Positions 1-12,475 of a stretch of DNA of 64,000 bases are shown here, piece after piece (the first letter of the stretch is position 1; each line of letters begins with the position of its first letter). The notes below the pieces were generated by a model, which did not search any database, was not told where the DNA came from, and saw nothing but the letters and a program-made list of their open reading frames with translations. Both the position numbers and the translations under genes were made by a program. This DNA is from Isoetes taiwanensis (Eukaryota > Streptophyta > Lycopodiopsida > Isoetales > Isoetaceae): NCBI GenBank assembly GCA_021234155.1, contig JAJEKV010000062.1:6974432-7038431 (forward strand), in the 5' to 3' direction.

Positions 1-553
1 CTAAGTCTTCTAGTTCAGACTCCAATTCATCCTGCAATATGACACAAGCCACGTAAGAAATTACTATCTAATAGGCAACACTGCAGAGAATGGGAAAATT
101 ATAACCTCATCAAAGTCAGTCGTTCCAAATGATCCGGTTAGTGCTTCCTGTATCTACTTCATATTTTATCTCTGCTCATTGATGTATTTCATGGTCTTGT
201 CAACGTCATTAATGTTGCTGAAGATGGATTGAACTCAGATAATCATTTCTTTAATGCACTAAAATCCCCTACTTACGTGTTCTGGTGCCTGGATAAGAGA
301 AATGGACAAGTTTAACATCAGAAATCACGGGTTAGCGGACAAAGAGCAAATCTGACATTAAATTTTCCCATTCTCGTAAAGGAAGTGAAATGCATTGGTG
401 GACATGCTCAACTAAGATTGCATGCCATAGAACCCACAAACAAAATAGCAATGCAGATCTACATTTGTCGGGATTCAATCTACATTCGGCAAGCAGGACC
501 CAAAGAAAAACACTTACCGTTAAAAGTATGAAACGGAAGGCTCTCTGGAGCTT
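1..553. other. No gene recognised
   Basis: No coding, RNA or repeat feature could be supported. The short open frames here are broken and resemble nothing known to me. Confidence 0.5.
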
Positions 554-563
554 GCTTTGTGCT

Positions 564-953
564 GGAGCGCCGTATTCCTACTTCGGGAAGTGGTAAACCC
601 CGGACACATGTCGGGTTTACCACCGCTTCCGATTTCAAGCTCAAGAACAACGGTTTCTGCATGTTTTTTCACTGATCTTGCTTGATCCATGCTCAAATCT
701 CTTGCTCTTTTGATAGAATGAGGTTTTTAGGGGCTGCCAAGGTGATTCCAATGGTGTTTGAATCGGATTGAACCGTTCAGTAAGCTGATTGCAAGCTCTA
801 TTCAAAGATTAGCATGCCAAAACACGGTCCACACTTTCGGTTCACCGCGTGGTTATCCCAGCCAAAAAAAAAGTGGTAAACCCGGACATGACAGTGGTAA
901 ACTCGGACATGTGTCCGGGTTTACCACTTCCCGGAGTAGGAATACGGCGCTCC
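564..953. mobile_element. Mutator-like MITE (390 bp) with long TIRs
   Basis: Arms of about 60 bp (564-623 and 894-953) are inverted repeats of each other, beginning GGAGCGCCGTATTCCTACTT. The element is flanked by an exact 10-bp direct repeat, GCTTTGTGCT, at 554-563 and 954-963. Long TIRs with a 9-11 bp target duplication are typical of Mutator-like elements. Inside the arms GTGGTAAACCCGGACATG recurs in both orientations (about 590-623, 873-890, 894-911, 908-927), giving subterminal hairpins. No transposase frame is present, so it is non-autonomous. The exact target duplication suggests a fairly recent insertion. Confidence 0.85.
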
Positions 954-963
954 GCTTTGTGCT

Positions 964-2685
964 CTATTGTTCAGAAGGAAACAGAAGCACCCTAGGAATC
1001 CTCCCCTACATTCTGTTCACAGAGGTTTCTTCTTTCTGATCGGCCGTCTAACAGGACCCACAAAAGAAAAACATCAGACCATGAGGCCAAGAACAATGTC
1101 CGAAAGGCCGATTCCAAACAATAAATGCCCGTCAGCCCCTTTTGACAAAGCCTAATACTGGGTCCAGACTGGAACTGTAACCCGCAGCTTGGGTCTTGCA
1201 GATTTTACTATACAGAACAGGTCTAGAAGCCCCAAATGACGAATTTCCTCCGCAATAGTGTGAAGATACTGTGCTGAGTTCCTTTTCTTCCTTTTGTATA
1301 GCCCTGTGTATTGCGTTCATTGCCACTGCGCCACTCTATCAATTCCATCGTAGCTCAAGATCAAGATGGACCAGTGAACTCAGTGAGGTTCAGGGAACAC
1401 TAGTCAGAGATGGATACCTATATGTAAGCGGCAGAATCTTTTGCAATCGCAGAGAATTTTATTGCTTGATCCGCGGATTCATACAGCTGACATTGAACAT
1501 CTTAAGCTTGGCCTCTTAAACAGATCTCAGATTTCTGGAAATTTATTTAATCCTGTGATATACAATAGGAACGGCTTTCAAAATGAGAAATTGTAAAAGC
1601 AAAAAGGTTTACCTTTCTGGGTTCCAGAAGAACGCACAAACCTTAGCAGTGAATTATTGCCGCGGTCACAAAGGACCATAACCCATTAGAAAATAGAGCA
1701 GAAATTCCGTGCCATAGCTGAAGGTTTCTTGCATATTGCAAGGAAGCCGAGCCCAATAAAACATGATTGAGGTGAATCGTGGCTTTAAAGCTCCTAATGC
1801 CAATGCCATATATGCTCGGTTTGTGTTTTGAAGCTCCCTGCCGTGATTAATGTTCCTGAAAAATCTTAGCTAGCTCCCTGGTTCACAGAACCTTAGTCGG
1901 CAATACGTTTCCACCTTCACAAAATCGCACGATTAACCGTTAGCAAATCAAATAGCTCCTGATTGGCGCTATACACATGAAATATTTGAGCAGACAAACT
2001 CAAGAACAGAAGCTTCAATCCTTGTGTTATGCAAGGAGGATAGATATAGCAAATTGCCTGTTATTATAAGCTAAACCCAAATCAAGGCATAGCCTAGACG
2101 GAGGCCATGCATGGTCCGCTTGTCTCAATAAGAAGACCCACGACATGGTCATCTTGCATGGACATGCCCAGCTTGCTATGGCAGCCCTGAAATGCACAGC
2201 CGAGGTGGCCTTGGAGCAGAGACGGAATGCCGAAGTCTCAGAACCCGCATTAGATAAGCCAAAGAATCGATTGCAAAAGCTGGCCATGGCAGGAGAGAAA
2301 AGAGTAATTAATGGGGGGCTGCAATTGTTAATTTATATGTTTATACGTCATCTTAAATCTAGAATTAATTCTAACTAGCTACCTCATCTCATGCATTATT
2401 GCTTCGACGGTCAAAATTAAGCTTCTGGTTTGATCCTACGGCGCCAAGAGCAGGGGCCAGCTTTCCTTGAAGTGACAGAATAGCCTTTACCCCACACGTC
2501 GTTATTAAAGCTCTTCAAAAGGTGGCTTGACATGGTCCATTGAAACGTCACAAAGGCATTAAATGTTCTTGCCACCTCATCAAATTTTAATAACACCTCA
2601 CACATAGCATTAAATGAGGTCAATATGTGTCGCAACATCTAGGCCACTGATCTAGCACATTCGATGGCTGAGAACAATTTAGAAC
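964..2685. other. No gene recognised
   Basis: About 1.7 kb with only short, unconvincing open frames. No repeat or domain was recognised. Confidence 0.45.
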
Positions 2686-2796
2686 AAGCTGCCCCCTTAT
2701 GGATAGAGATTTGGGTGTCACTGTGTGGACCGTCCATCTCGAATTTGGACGGTCCAGACGGTGACACCCAAATCTCTATCCATAAGGGGGCAGCTT
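2686..2796. repeat. 111-bp near-perfect palindrome (foldback MITE or hairpin)
   Basis: The sequence from AAGCTGCCCCCTTATGGATA to its reverse complement at the right end pairs over about 50 bp per arm, with few mismatches and a very short loop near 2738-2746. A transcript from either strand would form one long hairpin. It abuts the truncated left edge of a gypsy LTR. I could not find a clear target duplication. It could be a small foldback element or a young inverted-repeat small-RNA locus. Confidence 0.8.
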
Positions 2797-3046
2797 AAGT
2801 TATTGTATATATATAACAGATATATATATTTGTGCTGTGTGCTAACATGTATTCACGCTTCCGCGACGTAGGAGCCCCATTGAAGGCGTGGGCCGAATGA
2901 CCCCTCCGTGTCCTTCACTCGGGCATCTCTCCATAGATGGCCCGGGATAGACGGAGGGCCCTGCTCACGGCGAGATGGTCGCCATGGGAGGGGAAAGTCC
3001 CCGTATGTATACGGCCGGGGGTCGTATATATTCAGGGAGCGTCACA
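2797..3046 (+). mobile_element. Gypsy LTR family 1, 3' part (5' LTR, truncated)
   Basis: From about 2810 to 3046 this matches, in opposite orientation, the LTR sequence at 19116-19320 and 60701-60900. It ends GGGAGCGTCACA, the 3' terminus of a TG...CA LTR, and is followed directly by a tRNA-Met-type primer site. The left part of the LTR is missing and replaced by TA-rich DNA and the palindrome. With the PBS, PPT and 3' LTR start further right it marks a plus-strand gypsy element. Confidence 0.8.
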
Positions 3047-3047
3047 G

Positions 3048-3059
3048 TGGTATCAGAGC
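3048..3059 (+). other. Primer binding site (tRNA-Met type)
   Basis: TGGTATCAGAGC lies one base after the LTR end CA. It is complementary to the 3' end of initiator tRNA-Met, the usual primer of plant Ty1/copia and Ty3/gypsy elements. It fixes the LTR end and the plus-strand orientation. Confidence 0.9.
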
Positions 3060-3225
3060 CATGATTTTGGTGGACCAGATCATAGCACTGGCCATGTCAA
3101 ACTCGTTAGGTCGTTAGCTAGTGAGTGAGGATTTTGGAGTAGTATGAGAGTTGGGTGGTGTAGTAGATGTCGTCATGATTGACTTAATGTGGTTTAAGTG
3201 GGATTAAGAGGAGTGTACCCGGTGC

Positions 3226-3420
3226 AAAACCCTAACCCTAAGTGGCGGGGGGTACCGGGTGTTCTTGGCGACGGTGGCGACATCGAGGTGAGGGTGCCCG
3301 CCACCCTAATTTAAAAAAAAAAAAACCCTAAGTGGCGGGCGGGGGGGTACCGGCGCTCCCCGGCGGCGTGAGTAACGCCGAGGTAGGGGGTGCCCGCCAC
3401 CTTTAAAAAAAAAAAATAAA
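3226..3420 (+). repeat. Two GC-rich tandem hairpin units
   Basis: Two units of about 95 bp each begin ACCCTAAGTGGCGGG and end GGTGCCCGCCAC followed by a T/A-rich tract. Each unit can fold on itself because GTGGCGGG near its start pairs with CCCGCCAC near its end. They lie in the leader region of the decayed gypsy element. Confidence 0.6.
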
Positions 3421-3470
3421 AAAAATAATAATAATAATAAAATTAAAATTCTTCTTTCCTCCCCCCCCAT

Positions 3471-3834
3471 TTCGAACCCGTGACCTCCCACTTATAACCC
3501 AACAGTCTCTCCATTTTGCCAACTCTATTAATGTAGTACATATATGTTCTATCCCTTTGTTATACACATCTAATAATCTGTTTTGCCTAGTTAAACATCC
3601 TTTTTAGCAAAAGGTATATCCTAGGATTGAACCCCTGACCTTCTGCACCCAAGCCAACACCTTTACCAATGAGCCAACTTTCTTTTTATGTAATGTTTAT
3701 GTTTTATATCATTTCTTATACATATCTAATGTTTTATTTCTAGACCACAACTCTTTTTAAAAGAAAGGGGCATATTATGGGATTGAACCCTTGACCTCCT
3801 ACAACCAACTCAGCCCTTTTACCAATGGGCTCAG
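3471..3834 (-). repeat. Tandem array of three tRNA-like units
   Basis: On the minus strand three units (3471-3525, 3624-3678, 3779-3834) each carry an A-box-like run (best in the middle unit, TGGCTCATTGGTAAAGG) and a B-box-like run (GGGTTCGAAAT, GGGGTTCAATCC, AGGGTTCAATCC). Box starts are spaced about 153 and 155 bp, and the intervening DNA is also similar, so this is a tandem array with a period near 154 bp. Such A/B-box modules are the hallmark of tRNA-derived SINEs. No full cloverleaf is preserved, so function is doubtful. Confidence 0.6.
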
Positions 3835-6610
3835 TTCCTCTATCAAGAAATATAATAGTTCTCATTTTATTTATAGTGGCTCTGTTTTCTATTTAAATTA
3901 AAAGACTGCCTTCCATAGATCCAGGTTGTGGAGGCAACAACTCCACCGGAGCAAGCTCTTTTCGCCATAGCCACCGGAGCAAGCTCTCTTGCCATAGCCG
4001 CTAGAGTAAGCAGTCTTGCCATAGCCACGGGAGTCGACCTCTCTTTGCCATAGTCAACCGGATAACTGTTAACCATACATAAAGCTAGTATTCCCTAGGA
4101 ATAAACCGACCGAATGAAACGACGTAATCTAGCAAGTCCGGCCAACTTGTTATGATAACATCAACTCACTTAGTGGGCAACTCTCTAGGATAGCAGCATG
4201 TGTTATATCCTTGGATATTCTTTAAGCGACGATAATAATGTCCAGTTACCGGCGTTCCTCGACCTATATTTTTCCTTTGGTAGATGCCTTGATAACACAA
4301 TTTCTTCGGGCCTTGCCATGATTCAATCCATACTACATTCATATGCTTTATATTAGACCTTATTCGACGTTATAGAAGTAATGTTTTATACAACATAATT
4401 CTAATTAACGTTGCCTCTCTCTAGTGTCTAAACCTTGACTCGTCTCAGTTCCCAGAGAAAGGATCTTTTCGTCGTCCAACCGACTAGGGACTGCCATGCA
4501 GCACCCCTCTAGACCATCGGTTTGGATTCCTTTGATCCTACCACCCTTCAATATTCCTTCTCATTGGTCCTGTTCCTTTTATGGATCATTTCCCTAGATC
4601 ATGACACATACTCTGTAACACGTAGTGAGTCCTTGTGTTGGGTACAAACCTTGGTATCATTTTGTACCAAACTTCACCGCCTATATGGCTATGAGTAGTT
4701 ATCTGCGCCACACGCCTGTCAAATTGATAGCAGTCTACCCTCTTTTGGACTTGTTCTCCCGTACATTCCAATGGCCTCCAACCATTGTTGACTAATCACC
4801 CCCCCTTCTACGTTATCTAGATCGCGTTGGGCCGAAGTCTTTCCAACTATTATTTTAGTGCCTAAACGTCATTAAGTTCCGCAAATGAACTTACATATTT
4901 CAAGGGATTACGTGAAGATCCCAGGGGACCGTACCACCCAAAGACCTCTCTCGATAGGCCTCCTCTGTCCAGAGATCTTGTGTTCAAGTCTCTAGGGGTC
5001 TGTCATATGTCCTCATGGACGATGCCAATATGGCATGACGTACAAATGCTGTCTACCTATCTATCTGTTTATTAAAAATGTCCTTGGTGAATTCAATTCA
5101 CCATGTTGTCCTAGGACATGCAAGTCTTCTTCCCTGAGCCATACACCAAATCTTTAAAGAGTTTTTCAGCTCTTGCTGCCTTTCAAGCCGCAGGTATACC
5201 TTTGCATGTTAGCAAAGACTACCCTTCATGTTAGGAAATAACCTTCCTATCCAGATTGCTAAATATCATTCATAAGGATCCTTTATTCCTTCTCTTCTTC
5301 AATATGTTTTCTACGTCTATGATCGATTTTCAGTATACCGACCCTTACGCCTGCCACAGCGTACACATTTCACCGCTTGGCTGTGACCTTTATTCAGTAG
5401 AGTCACCAATCCATTTACTCCTTTACGTATTCATTAATCGTCTTGTGGCTTTTAAGCCGCTATTATATGTTCCATATATTGTTGACCCACCTATCATTGG
5501 GGGTTATGAGTTAACATTGTCCTACATCCTGGAAATGTTAATTATTACATTTCTCTGTCATGATGCTATCACATTGTTGTAGCATTCCCAATGACTTGGC
5601 ATCCTCGTTCAAGCCATAGTCATGGCCTAAGAGCGGGTGAGCCTTCGTATTAATCCTAAATTACCTGGAGTCATCAAGGTGCCTACCTTGTATTTTATGA
5701 GTCTTCCTACAATACCGACATTTGATATAACCTGGACTTGTATCCATGTTCGAGTCCTGTATATTCTGACTTACACCTCCATGTAACCCATGCTTTTCAC
5801 CTCTACCTGATCCAGGTATGGATCATGTGGGAAAGCTAGTTTTAGGTGTCTATTCAAGACACATTTTAACTTTTAGCATGTAACTCCTATTTGATACCTA
5901 TCCTGGAATTGTACTATTGTACTATTCAACCCCCTCATCTTAAGCTTCATTCTATTGGCCGTTGACATTTATTTCAGGTGCCAACTACGACATCCTACCT
6001 TAGCCTACAACAGAGTGAATGTTGTTTGCTCATCCCGAACATACTCTAAACCCTTCATCAGTAACTTTGGGATACACTCGTCTTTCTCTCCTTGTGTCGC
6101 CACTTAGATTACCTCTCCAGCATGTTTATCGTATGTGTACATGCTATGTACGTAATAAACATATATCCTCATACCACAATGCTAGAGCTCTGCTCTAACT
6201 TAGCTGAAATGTAACCTTCGTAGTTCTTATGATGTGGCTGTACCACCTACTTCCCAAATGGGCAGGGGCCAACTCTATGTTAGACTTGTACATGCTGATG
6301 TATTCACATGTGCAGGCCAGTAAGCAGTATGTGACCTGCCCATGTATAGAGGGTTGCTATCTTATTTACATCTCTTACCTTTTTGTTACGGTGATGTTTG
6401 ATATCGGACTTCGGTCCTTAAACCTTCTTATGATATGTATGTCAAATGCACCTTGGTGCTTAAACTCTTCTATGTTTTAAGCTTTCATGCTATTACCTTT
6501 GGAAATAAGGAATTACCTTCCTTTTTATGTATACTTCCTTCTATTGCGCTTTTTGATTAACAGTCATCCTGTTTAACTAACCCCAATCTTTGAGGACGAA
6601 GATTATTTCT
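3835..6610 (+). mobile_element. Decayed interior of gypsy element
   Basis: This lies between the PBS at 3048 and the PPT at 6611 of one plus-strand element. No gag, protease, RT or integrase motif could be recognised in any frame, and open frames are short. The plus strand is visibly pyrimidine-rich, unlike the A-rich sense strand of most plant retroelements. It may be heavily mutated, replaced, or a non-coding (LARD-like) interior. Confidence 0.45.
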
Positions 6611-6622
6611 AAGAGGGGAGAA
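6611..6622 (+). other. Polypurine tract
   Basis: AAGAGGGGAGAA lies directly before a 3' LTR start. The preceding TTTGAGGACGAAG matches in style the GAGGACAACATC-containing tail that precedes the minus-strand PPT at 23906-23925, which supports the family assignment. Confidence 0.7.
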
Positions 6623-6855
6623 CGTGGCGTTCCATGTATTTATACGGTATAATGATAAATAAGCTGATCGATCACCCCATAAAGGTGCGCCACCATGGAG
6701 TATCTTAACCTAAGGGGTTGACCTAAAGGGATGAATTTAAACTTATGGTACTTTAACCCCGTACATAAACTATAATTTTCCCATGGGATTATGCCATAGT
6801 TCCAAAGGTTTCTACCACAGTCCAAGGCCTTTTCTAAAGGTTCCTTCAATTAATT
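6623..6855 (+). mobile_element. Start of gypsy family 1 3' LTR (truncated)
   Basis: It begins CGTGGCGTTCC (family start TGTGACGTTCC) followed by ATGTATTTATACGGTATA. Stretches such as CCACCATGGAGTATCTTAACC and GGGGTTGACCTAAA match the reverse complement of 62120-62299. Homology fades near 6855, so the LTR is truncated or diverged beyond recognition there. Confidence 0.75.
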
Positions 6856-8690
6856 TGCGTTTAGCCATGTTTTGTCACACCTAACCTATTTTTTTTTCTT
6901 AAGTTAGCATGTCAACCTCAACTTTTGATCCCTTTGAATGTTGTCGTCTTTGGCTCCCTCATAATGAAGCGGAGGCACTAAAACCTCCCCGGTCTTCTAA
7001 TAGGAAAACCCAATGTTTCAATCTTAGTTAGTAACCCATATGATTATCCAATTCCTTACCCTCTTAAGGGTTTCAAAGTCATAATCTCTAACGGTCTATG
7101 TCAAAGCAAGGCAACGGATCCTCCAAATCTACTTCTTCGTACCTACAATTGTTCCCCCGAGTAGTAGGGTAACTCTTAGGATATATGGACTCTTGGTCTA
7201 TATAATCTCACCCCTTCTCGATCTATACCTCTCGCCTTGATTTTTATCTGGGACATGGAATTTCTATCTATTGCCCTCTTCTCGGTTATCCCTAAAGATG
7301 TAATCACCAAAGTCGTCAGTACTCCTTCTTCTCTTACTCATCAAGGGGACGCGATTTGATACATCTTTTTATTCCCAAAACCCAATAAATGCTCTCAGCT
7401 TATAACGTTGAAGTAATTCATTCATATCTGGAACCTTTGAGTAGTTAACCTCTCATTATCGGTTATTCCAATACCGTTCCAACCATCGTCGGGATGTTCT
7501 TCAATGTGACGTCACCGTATATGCTAGACTTACTCTAGCTATTCTCATTGATTTAAACTCTTCTCATCTCCCTTAGTAATAGCTTGAGTGCATATCTCTG
7601 GTGGACCATACCTTAACCCAATATCTTCGTATTTAAGCATATCATTATGCTTCTTCTGTAAACATTGTCACGTTACATGCCACCAGCCTTGTACGAATAT
7701 TCTACCATCTTCCAACATGACATACATCTGGATGTCACAATCGACATCCTTGATATCCTCGCTAGTGTAGTATTTGATACTACTAAGTCCTTCCAACATC
7801 CAAGACCGCTATGTTGTTATTATATGATATAGTAACATGTGTGCACCAACCTTAAGTCTATACTCATATGTAACTCGTTGACATAGGCATCTAGCTATAT
7901 TCATACTTGCGGCCAACTTATTTCCTCAACTTGGTTATCTAGTACCATACACATGTTGTGGTTTCGACACCACTAGCCTTAGTTTGCCTTCCTCCTCAAG
8001 CTCTAGTCATTACTTCCGTATTAATATGAAATGTGAACTAAAAGTTCTAGTATATATCCTATCTTCTTTTAGTTATATTTAACTATTAAATGGTCCTAGT
8101 ACATATATACCAACGCGGAATTACTCCTCGGGATACACACACGATACCAAGTCCAGAGCACATCCTCCTTGGTGAGATGTTCATTGGGCGCCTACCTTGT
8201 TCATACTCCAGACTTTCGTATATTCAACGTGTCATTCCAAACTCTCTATATTACGTGTCTCCCACTTGTCGTGTGGGTATATTACTTTCGTCGGTTGCGC
8301 CTGCCCCTACCAATTGTCGTCTTCTCTTCACCTTGTGTGCAACTACGTTCCACACTATTGTCCAGTCTTTTATTCGGCATTTTGATGCTCCCAACCGACA
8401 TAAGATGTGGCCATTTCCTTAATTTATATATCATGCATAATGCTCCTGTATTTAACCAACATCATTAAGCGTATCCACATCGTTACGTGGTCTTCTTTCT
8501 CGTCTATAATCTTGCGTCTTTATTGCACACCTCAGGAACAACAATCTCCTTGGGAAACACAATATATGCATAAATCCTTAATCCCTACTTTATGGATCCG
8601 CATCCTCATACCACATTATTCTCTACCTTTCCGCGCATCATACCTCCATTGATTTTAATTTTAAACTGGCAGCAAGTCGAACGTCACACA
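6856..8690. other. Pyrimidine-skewed DNA without genes
   Basis: The plus strand continues unusually C+T-rich to about 8650, like 4.1-6.6 kb. Open frames are short and unrecognised. It may be decayed retroelement interior, but I found no motif to prove it. Confidence 0.4.
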
Positions 8691-10872
8691 ACCATCTATG
8701 TAAGCGAGTCAGTAAAGAGAAATGTTCGAGGCGGCCTTGGCCGCCGCGATAAATTTCTTGTAATGTTTTAATGTATGTCGTGGATCAAACTCTAAAAGTT
8801 AACGGCTCAGGTTTGACTTAAAAGTTGGATGATCTAGCTAACTAACCCTATACATCTAACAAACCCTATATATCTAATGGCCGAGATAGCTTGGCCGCAA
8901 AATATTGGGGGCGTTAAACACCGGGGACAAAGAACTAATATATGAAGATTGTCTCCGCAACCTAGAATGAAAGATTACCTTATTTTATGTGGCATTTTTT
9001 GGGTTGGCCATAGGGAGGGCAACCATTTTGTTGTAAGGGCGGTTGAATTATGGAAGGCCTCGATTTTATTTGAGTGTAATATTCTATGGCATATCTAAAT
9101 AGATGGATGTGATTATTTGGGATTTGTTGCGTTTGTGACACTTTATGGTAGAGATTTCCTTGCAAATGAGTGGAAGGTGGATATGCAATTTGCATTTTTC
9201 GGTTGGCAGCAGGGGGAGAATCGGAAGTGCATGCAAACTTCTCAAAGGCTTTTGCAATTGTTCTAACACTGTTGAACCATTTCTTGATTTTAGTCTAGAG
9301 ATTGTGAGGGCTGACTCCTTGCCGAAGATATTGGCTAGGTTTACTGAAGTGGAAGTGTTAGATTCTGAAAACACTAGTTGAGAAGCTATGGATGTTCGTC
9401 CTCTTCTTCTGTCGAATAAGGTTATATTTTTTAAAAGATACTTGTGATTGTCATGTAGCTTATCCAGAGGTAAGTATAATGGCTTATTTATGGTTCTCTG
9501 ACCAATGCAAACAATAGGAATCTGGATAGAACATTTGAGGAACGAGAATTTGGGGAAACGTTAGGGATTATAGAAGTGCAGTCCCTAATTATACAGGTCA
9601 GATTAGATTTAATTGTAGTTCTAAGTGACTATCTTTGAGCAAATGCATTTAGGACCATCACTGGACAACATTTTTGTATCATTTTAGATACTTTGTGATT
9701 GTAGTTCAACTTTATTTAGAAGTAATTATATATTAAATGCATTTCTTCTGAATATTCATATTTGATATGAAGCTAGATAGATAATAACATACACATCTAA
9801 AGTTTTTATTCATAATGTCTCATACACTTTAGGCTGTCTTATCCATATTTGTGTGCCTAGAAAAGTATGCTGCATATCTCTAAAGAATATGGATTTTGCC
9901 AGGGACAACAAAGAAACTCGCATTATCAGCTTTCAAATCAGTCGAACAAACATTTTAATCTGTACAGAAGTCATCAAAACAACCCGGAAGAGCGTAAAAC
10001 CATTGCTTTCTAGATACCAGCATTGAGGTAAGGCATCATCTTCATGTCTTCAAAGTTGAAAAACTCCTATATTTGTTGTTCCTCCTAAAAGAAGAGCATA
10101 GGAAACTAAAATCAAGAAAGTCAATGCCAATTCACGTGGAAAGCAGATTAATGTGCGCATACCTTTACCTTGGTGTCTACTTTTGGACATTATTGCAACA
10201 AGATTACTACTCACATGGATAAATGAGCAGAGTCATGGCCCGCATGAATATTATCAGCAGACCTATGATCTGTTCATGTTCAACAATGCCCTCAAGAGTT
10301 AGGCGAATCGGCAAAGTTGCATTGCATAGTGCATCAAGCCTTGAGAAGCACATGGTCGATCTCAAAAAATGTTAGGTTAACATCTACATATTGGAGTCTT
10401 CATCATATATAAAGTTCTAGGCTTTTGTCTTTGATCCTACCGCATCCAAGTCTCCATCTCTCCTATTGTATTAAAAATGTAGTTCTCGAAGGGTTTACTA
10501 TAGGCCATGATCAGTAGCCCAACAATGTCAAATGCTTTATTTGACAAGTTTTTGTCTGGCCCTCCTTGAACTATACACATCAAGTTGTGAACATTACTAG
10601 ATCAATGCCCTCTGAATAAGATGGTGCATTAATTTACCTGTGGTTAGAGTGAAGTGGTATGCTAACCTAGTTCATGTTGAACATTTTTGAATATCAAGCA
10701 CATCAAGAGTAGAGGATGCTAGTTTCCATTATATACTTTTGTGGCTGCAAGAAGTTAACTACCAGACAAACATGGTTTTTCCTTATATTAAATGTAAAAG
10801 CACATCACAAGGTAGAGAATGCCAGTTTTTAACTAAGGATCTAGGCCAAAGTTGTTTTGTCGTGTTATCCAA
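8691..10872. other. Anonymous region
   Basis: A short GC palindrome-like run lies near 8730-8750. Frames near 9000-9380 are open on both strands for about 80-95 codons but match no family I know. The rest is AT-rich and without features. Confidence 0.4.
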
Positions 10873-11264
10873 GTATTACACAAACCATTACATTCCACAC
10901 TTAAAAATAAAATCCCCCCTTAAACCCCCTTTGGTTTGGGTGCATATTCACATAGGAGGTGACTCCGGGCATCGAGAGCTGTTGGATAAGCATATATGCC
11001 CTTTATTCCTCGATCTAGACCGTACATAGAGATCTTCGCCAGGGGTATGCATGTACAAGCTTTGGTATATCAGATAACACGGTTTATGAAAATACTATAA
11101 GATCCGAGACAATGTACTAAATGGTGTTGATTTTGTACATGTATAACATGATTTTAGGGGCTCTCGCCCCTGAGTCACCCCTATGTGAATATGCACCCAA
11201 ACCAAAGGGGGTTTAAGGGGGAATTTTATTTTTAAGTGCAAAATGTAATGGTTCGTGTTATACC
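10873..11264. mobile_element. MITE family M2, copy 1 (about 392 bp)
   Basis: Arms of roughly 88 bp are inverted repeats. The left arm runs through CACTTAAAAATAAAATCCCC, TTAAACCCCCTTTGGTTTGG and TGCATATTCACATAGG; the right arm carries their reverse complements to about 11264. The centre shares GGGCATCGAGAGCTGTTGGAT with the second copy at 47.4 kb. There is no transposase frame. I could not define a target duplication with confidence, so the superfamily is open. Confidence 0.8.
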
Positions 11265-12475
11265 TAAAAATATTTTGGCCCCAAGGCCTTCAAGACAAAT
11301 CATTACATTATACAGAATATAAAGGGGATTTTTATTTAAAAATGTTGGGTATATTAGTTTATATAAATTAATATTGATGGTTGTTACATCCTAGTTGTTA
11401 CATTAGAAAAAAATTGGGCCATTCGGGCCCTAACAAAAGCAATATGTAGACCAAGAAGTAGGACAATATATCATATTATAATAAAAATTGTGTGCCTATT
11501 AGCTAAAAATTAGACAAGAAAAAATATCTTTGAGATGAGAAGCAACTAGAAACAAAGGCAACTTTAGTGATGTCGTTATTTGAGAAACAAATATGCACTC
11601 TTATCTTTGCCAAAGAAATCTATGGGGTTTGAAGCCACAATGTGAATATACATAGTGCCAAAGCATATTTGTCCCATTGTTCCAACTTGCCTATCTATGA
11701 TTGTTGCTTGAGATGCTGCAGATGCCCATAATTTGTACTGCAAACGGGTTCATACCACAATAGAAGAGGACATGGCATAGGTGCCAGATGATGAGCAAGA
11801 AGTCAGTAGCATGTGCATCTCTAGCATCGTCAGCATGTTTGCTCTTCCCTAGCATCGCCAATATATTTGCTTCTCATAGAGACATGAAGAAATGCAAAAA
11901 ATCAAACATTAAAAGCTTCATACTTCAACTTCAGAAGACAGGCCACAATTTCATGCACAAAGATGAAGATGATCTTACAATAAGATGATGGAAAAGTATG
12001 CCCTTTTGTCCGATGAGATTTCAAATAGGTCTTCCAAAAGATTTAAAGATTCTCACAACTCCAATGTTAAGAATGATGCTTTATCATTCATATACACCTG
12101 CGATAAGCTTTTTTTTTTAGTCATGCTATCATATCGAAGAAATTCCATGATCAATACCATGATAGAATAATAACAATAAGAAAACAAAACCAGGGACATA
12201 CACGATATACTATTTGTTGTATGTAATATATTTTTCCAGCGCTACATGAATGCTTAACTTGATAATGATCATATATTGGAGGAAAGATACATTGTTGACA
12301 TGATCTAGATAAATGACAAGGACAAGGACATATTTTCACAGACAAGGAAAAGATGCAGGGATTTATCAACGAGTCTATTTCTTACGTATTCTCTCAAGTC
12401 TGTCATGAACCTACTCGAAAACAAGGAAAATACATGGAAAATACGCAAAAAATACGCCAAGATTGGCAAAGAATC
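11265..12475. other. No gene recognised
   Basis: AT-rich intergenic DNA. Short plus-strand frames at 11788-12170 are not convincing as genes. Confidence 0.45.

Noticed and set aside
3306-3491. Minus-strand frame with Leu/Phe runs
   Set aside because: Product of a T/A-rich tract and GC repeats, not a gene.
8675-8690. GAACGTCACA as an LTR end
   Set aside because: Resembles the gypsy terminus, but the adjoining sequence shows no LTR homology.
9084-9381. Overlapping frames on both strands at 9.1-9.4 kb
   Set aside because: No recognisable domain, no clear start or splice context.
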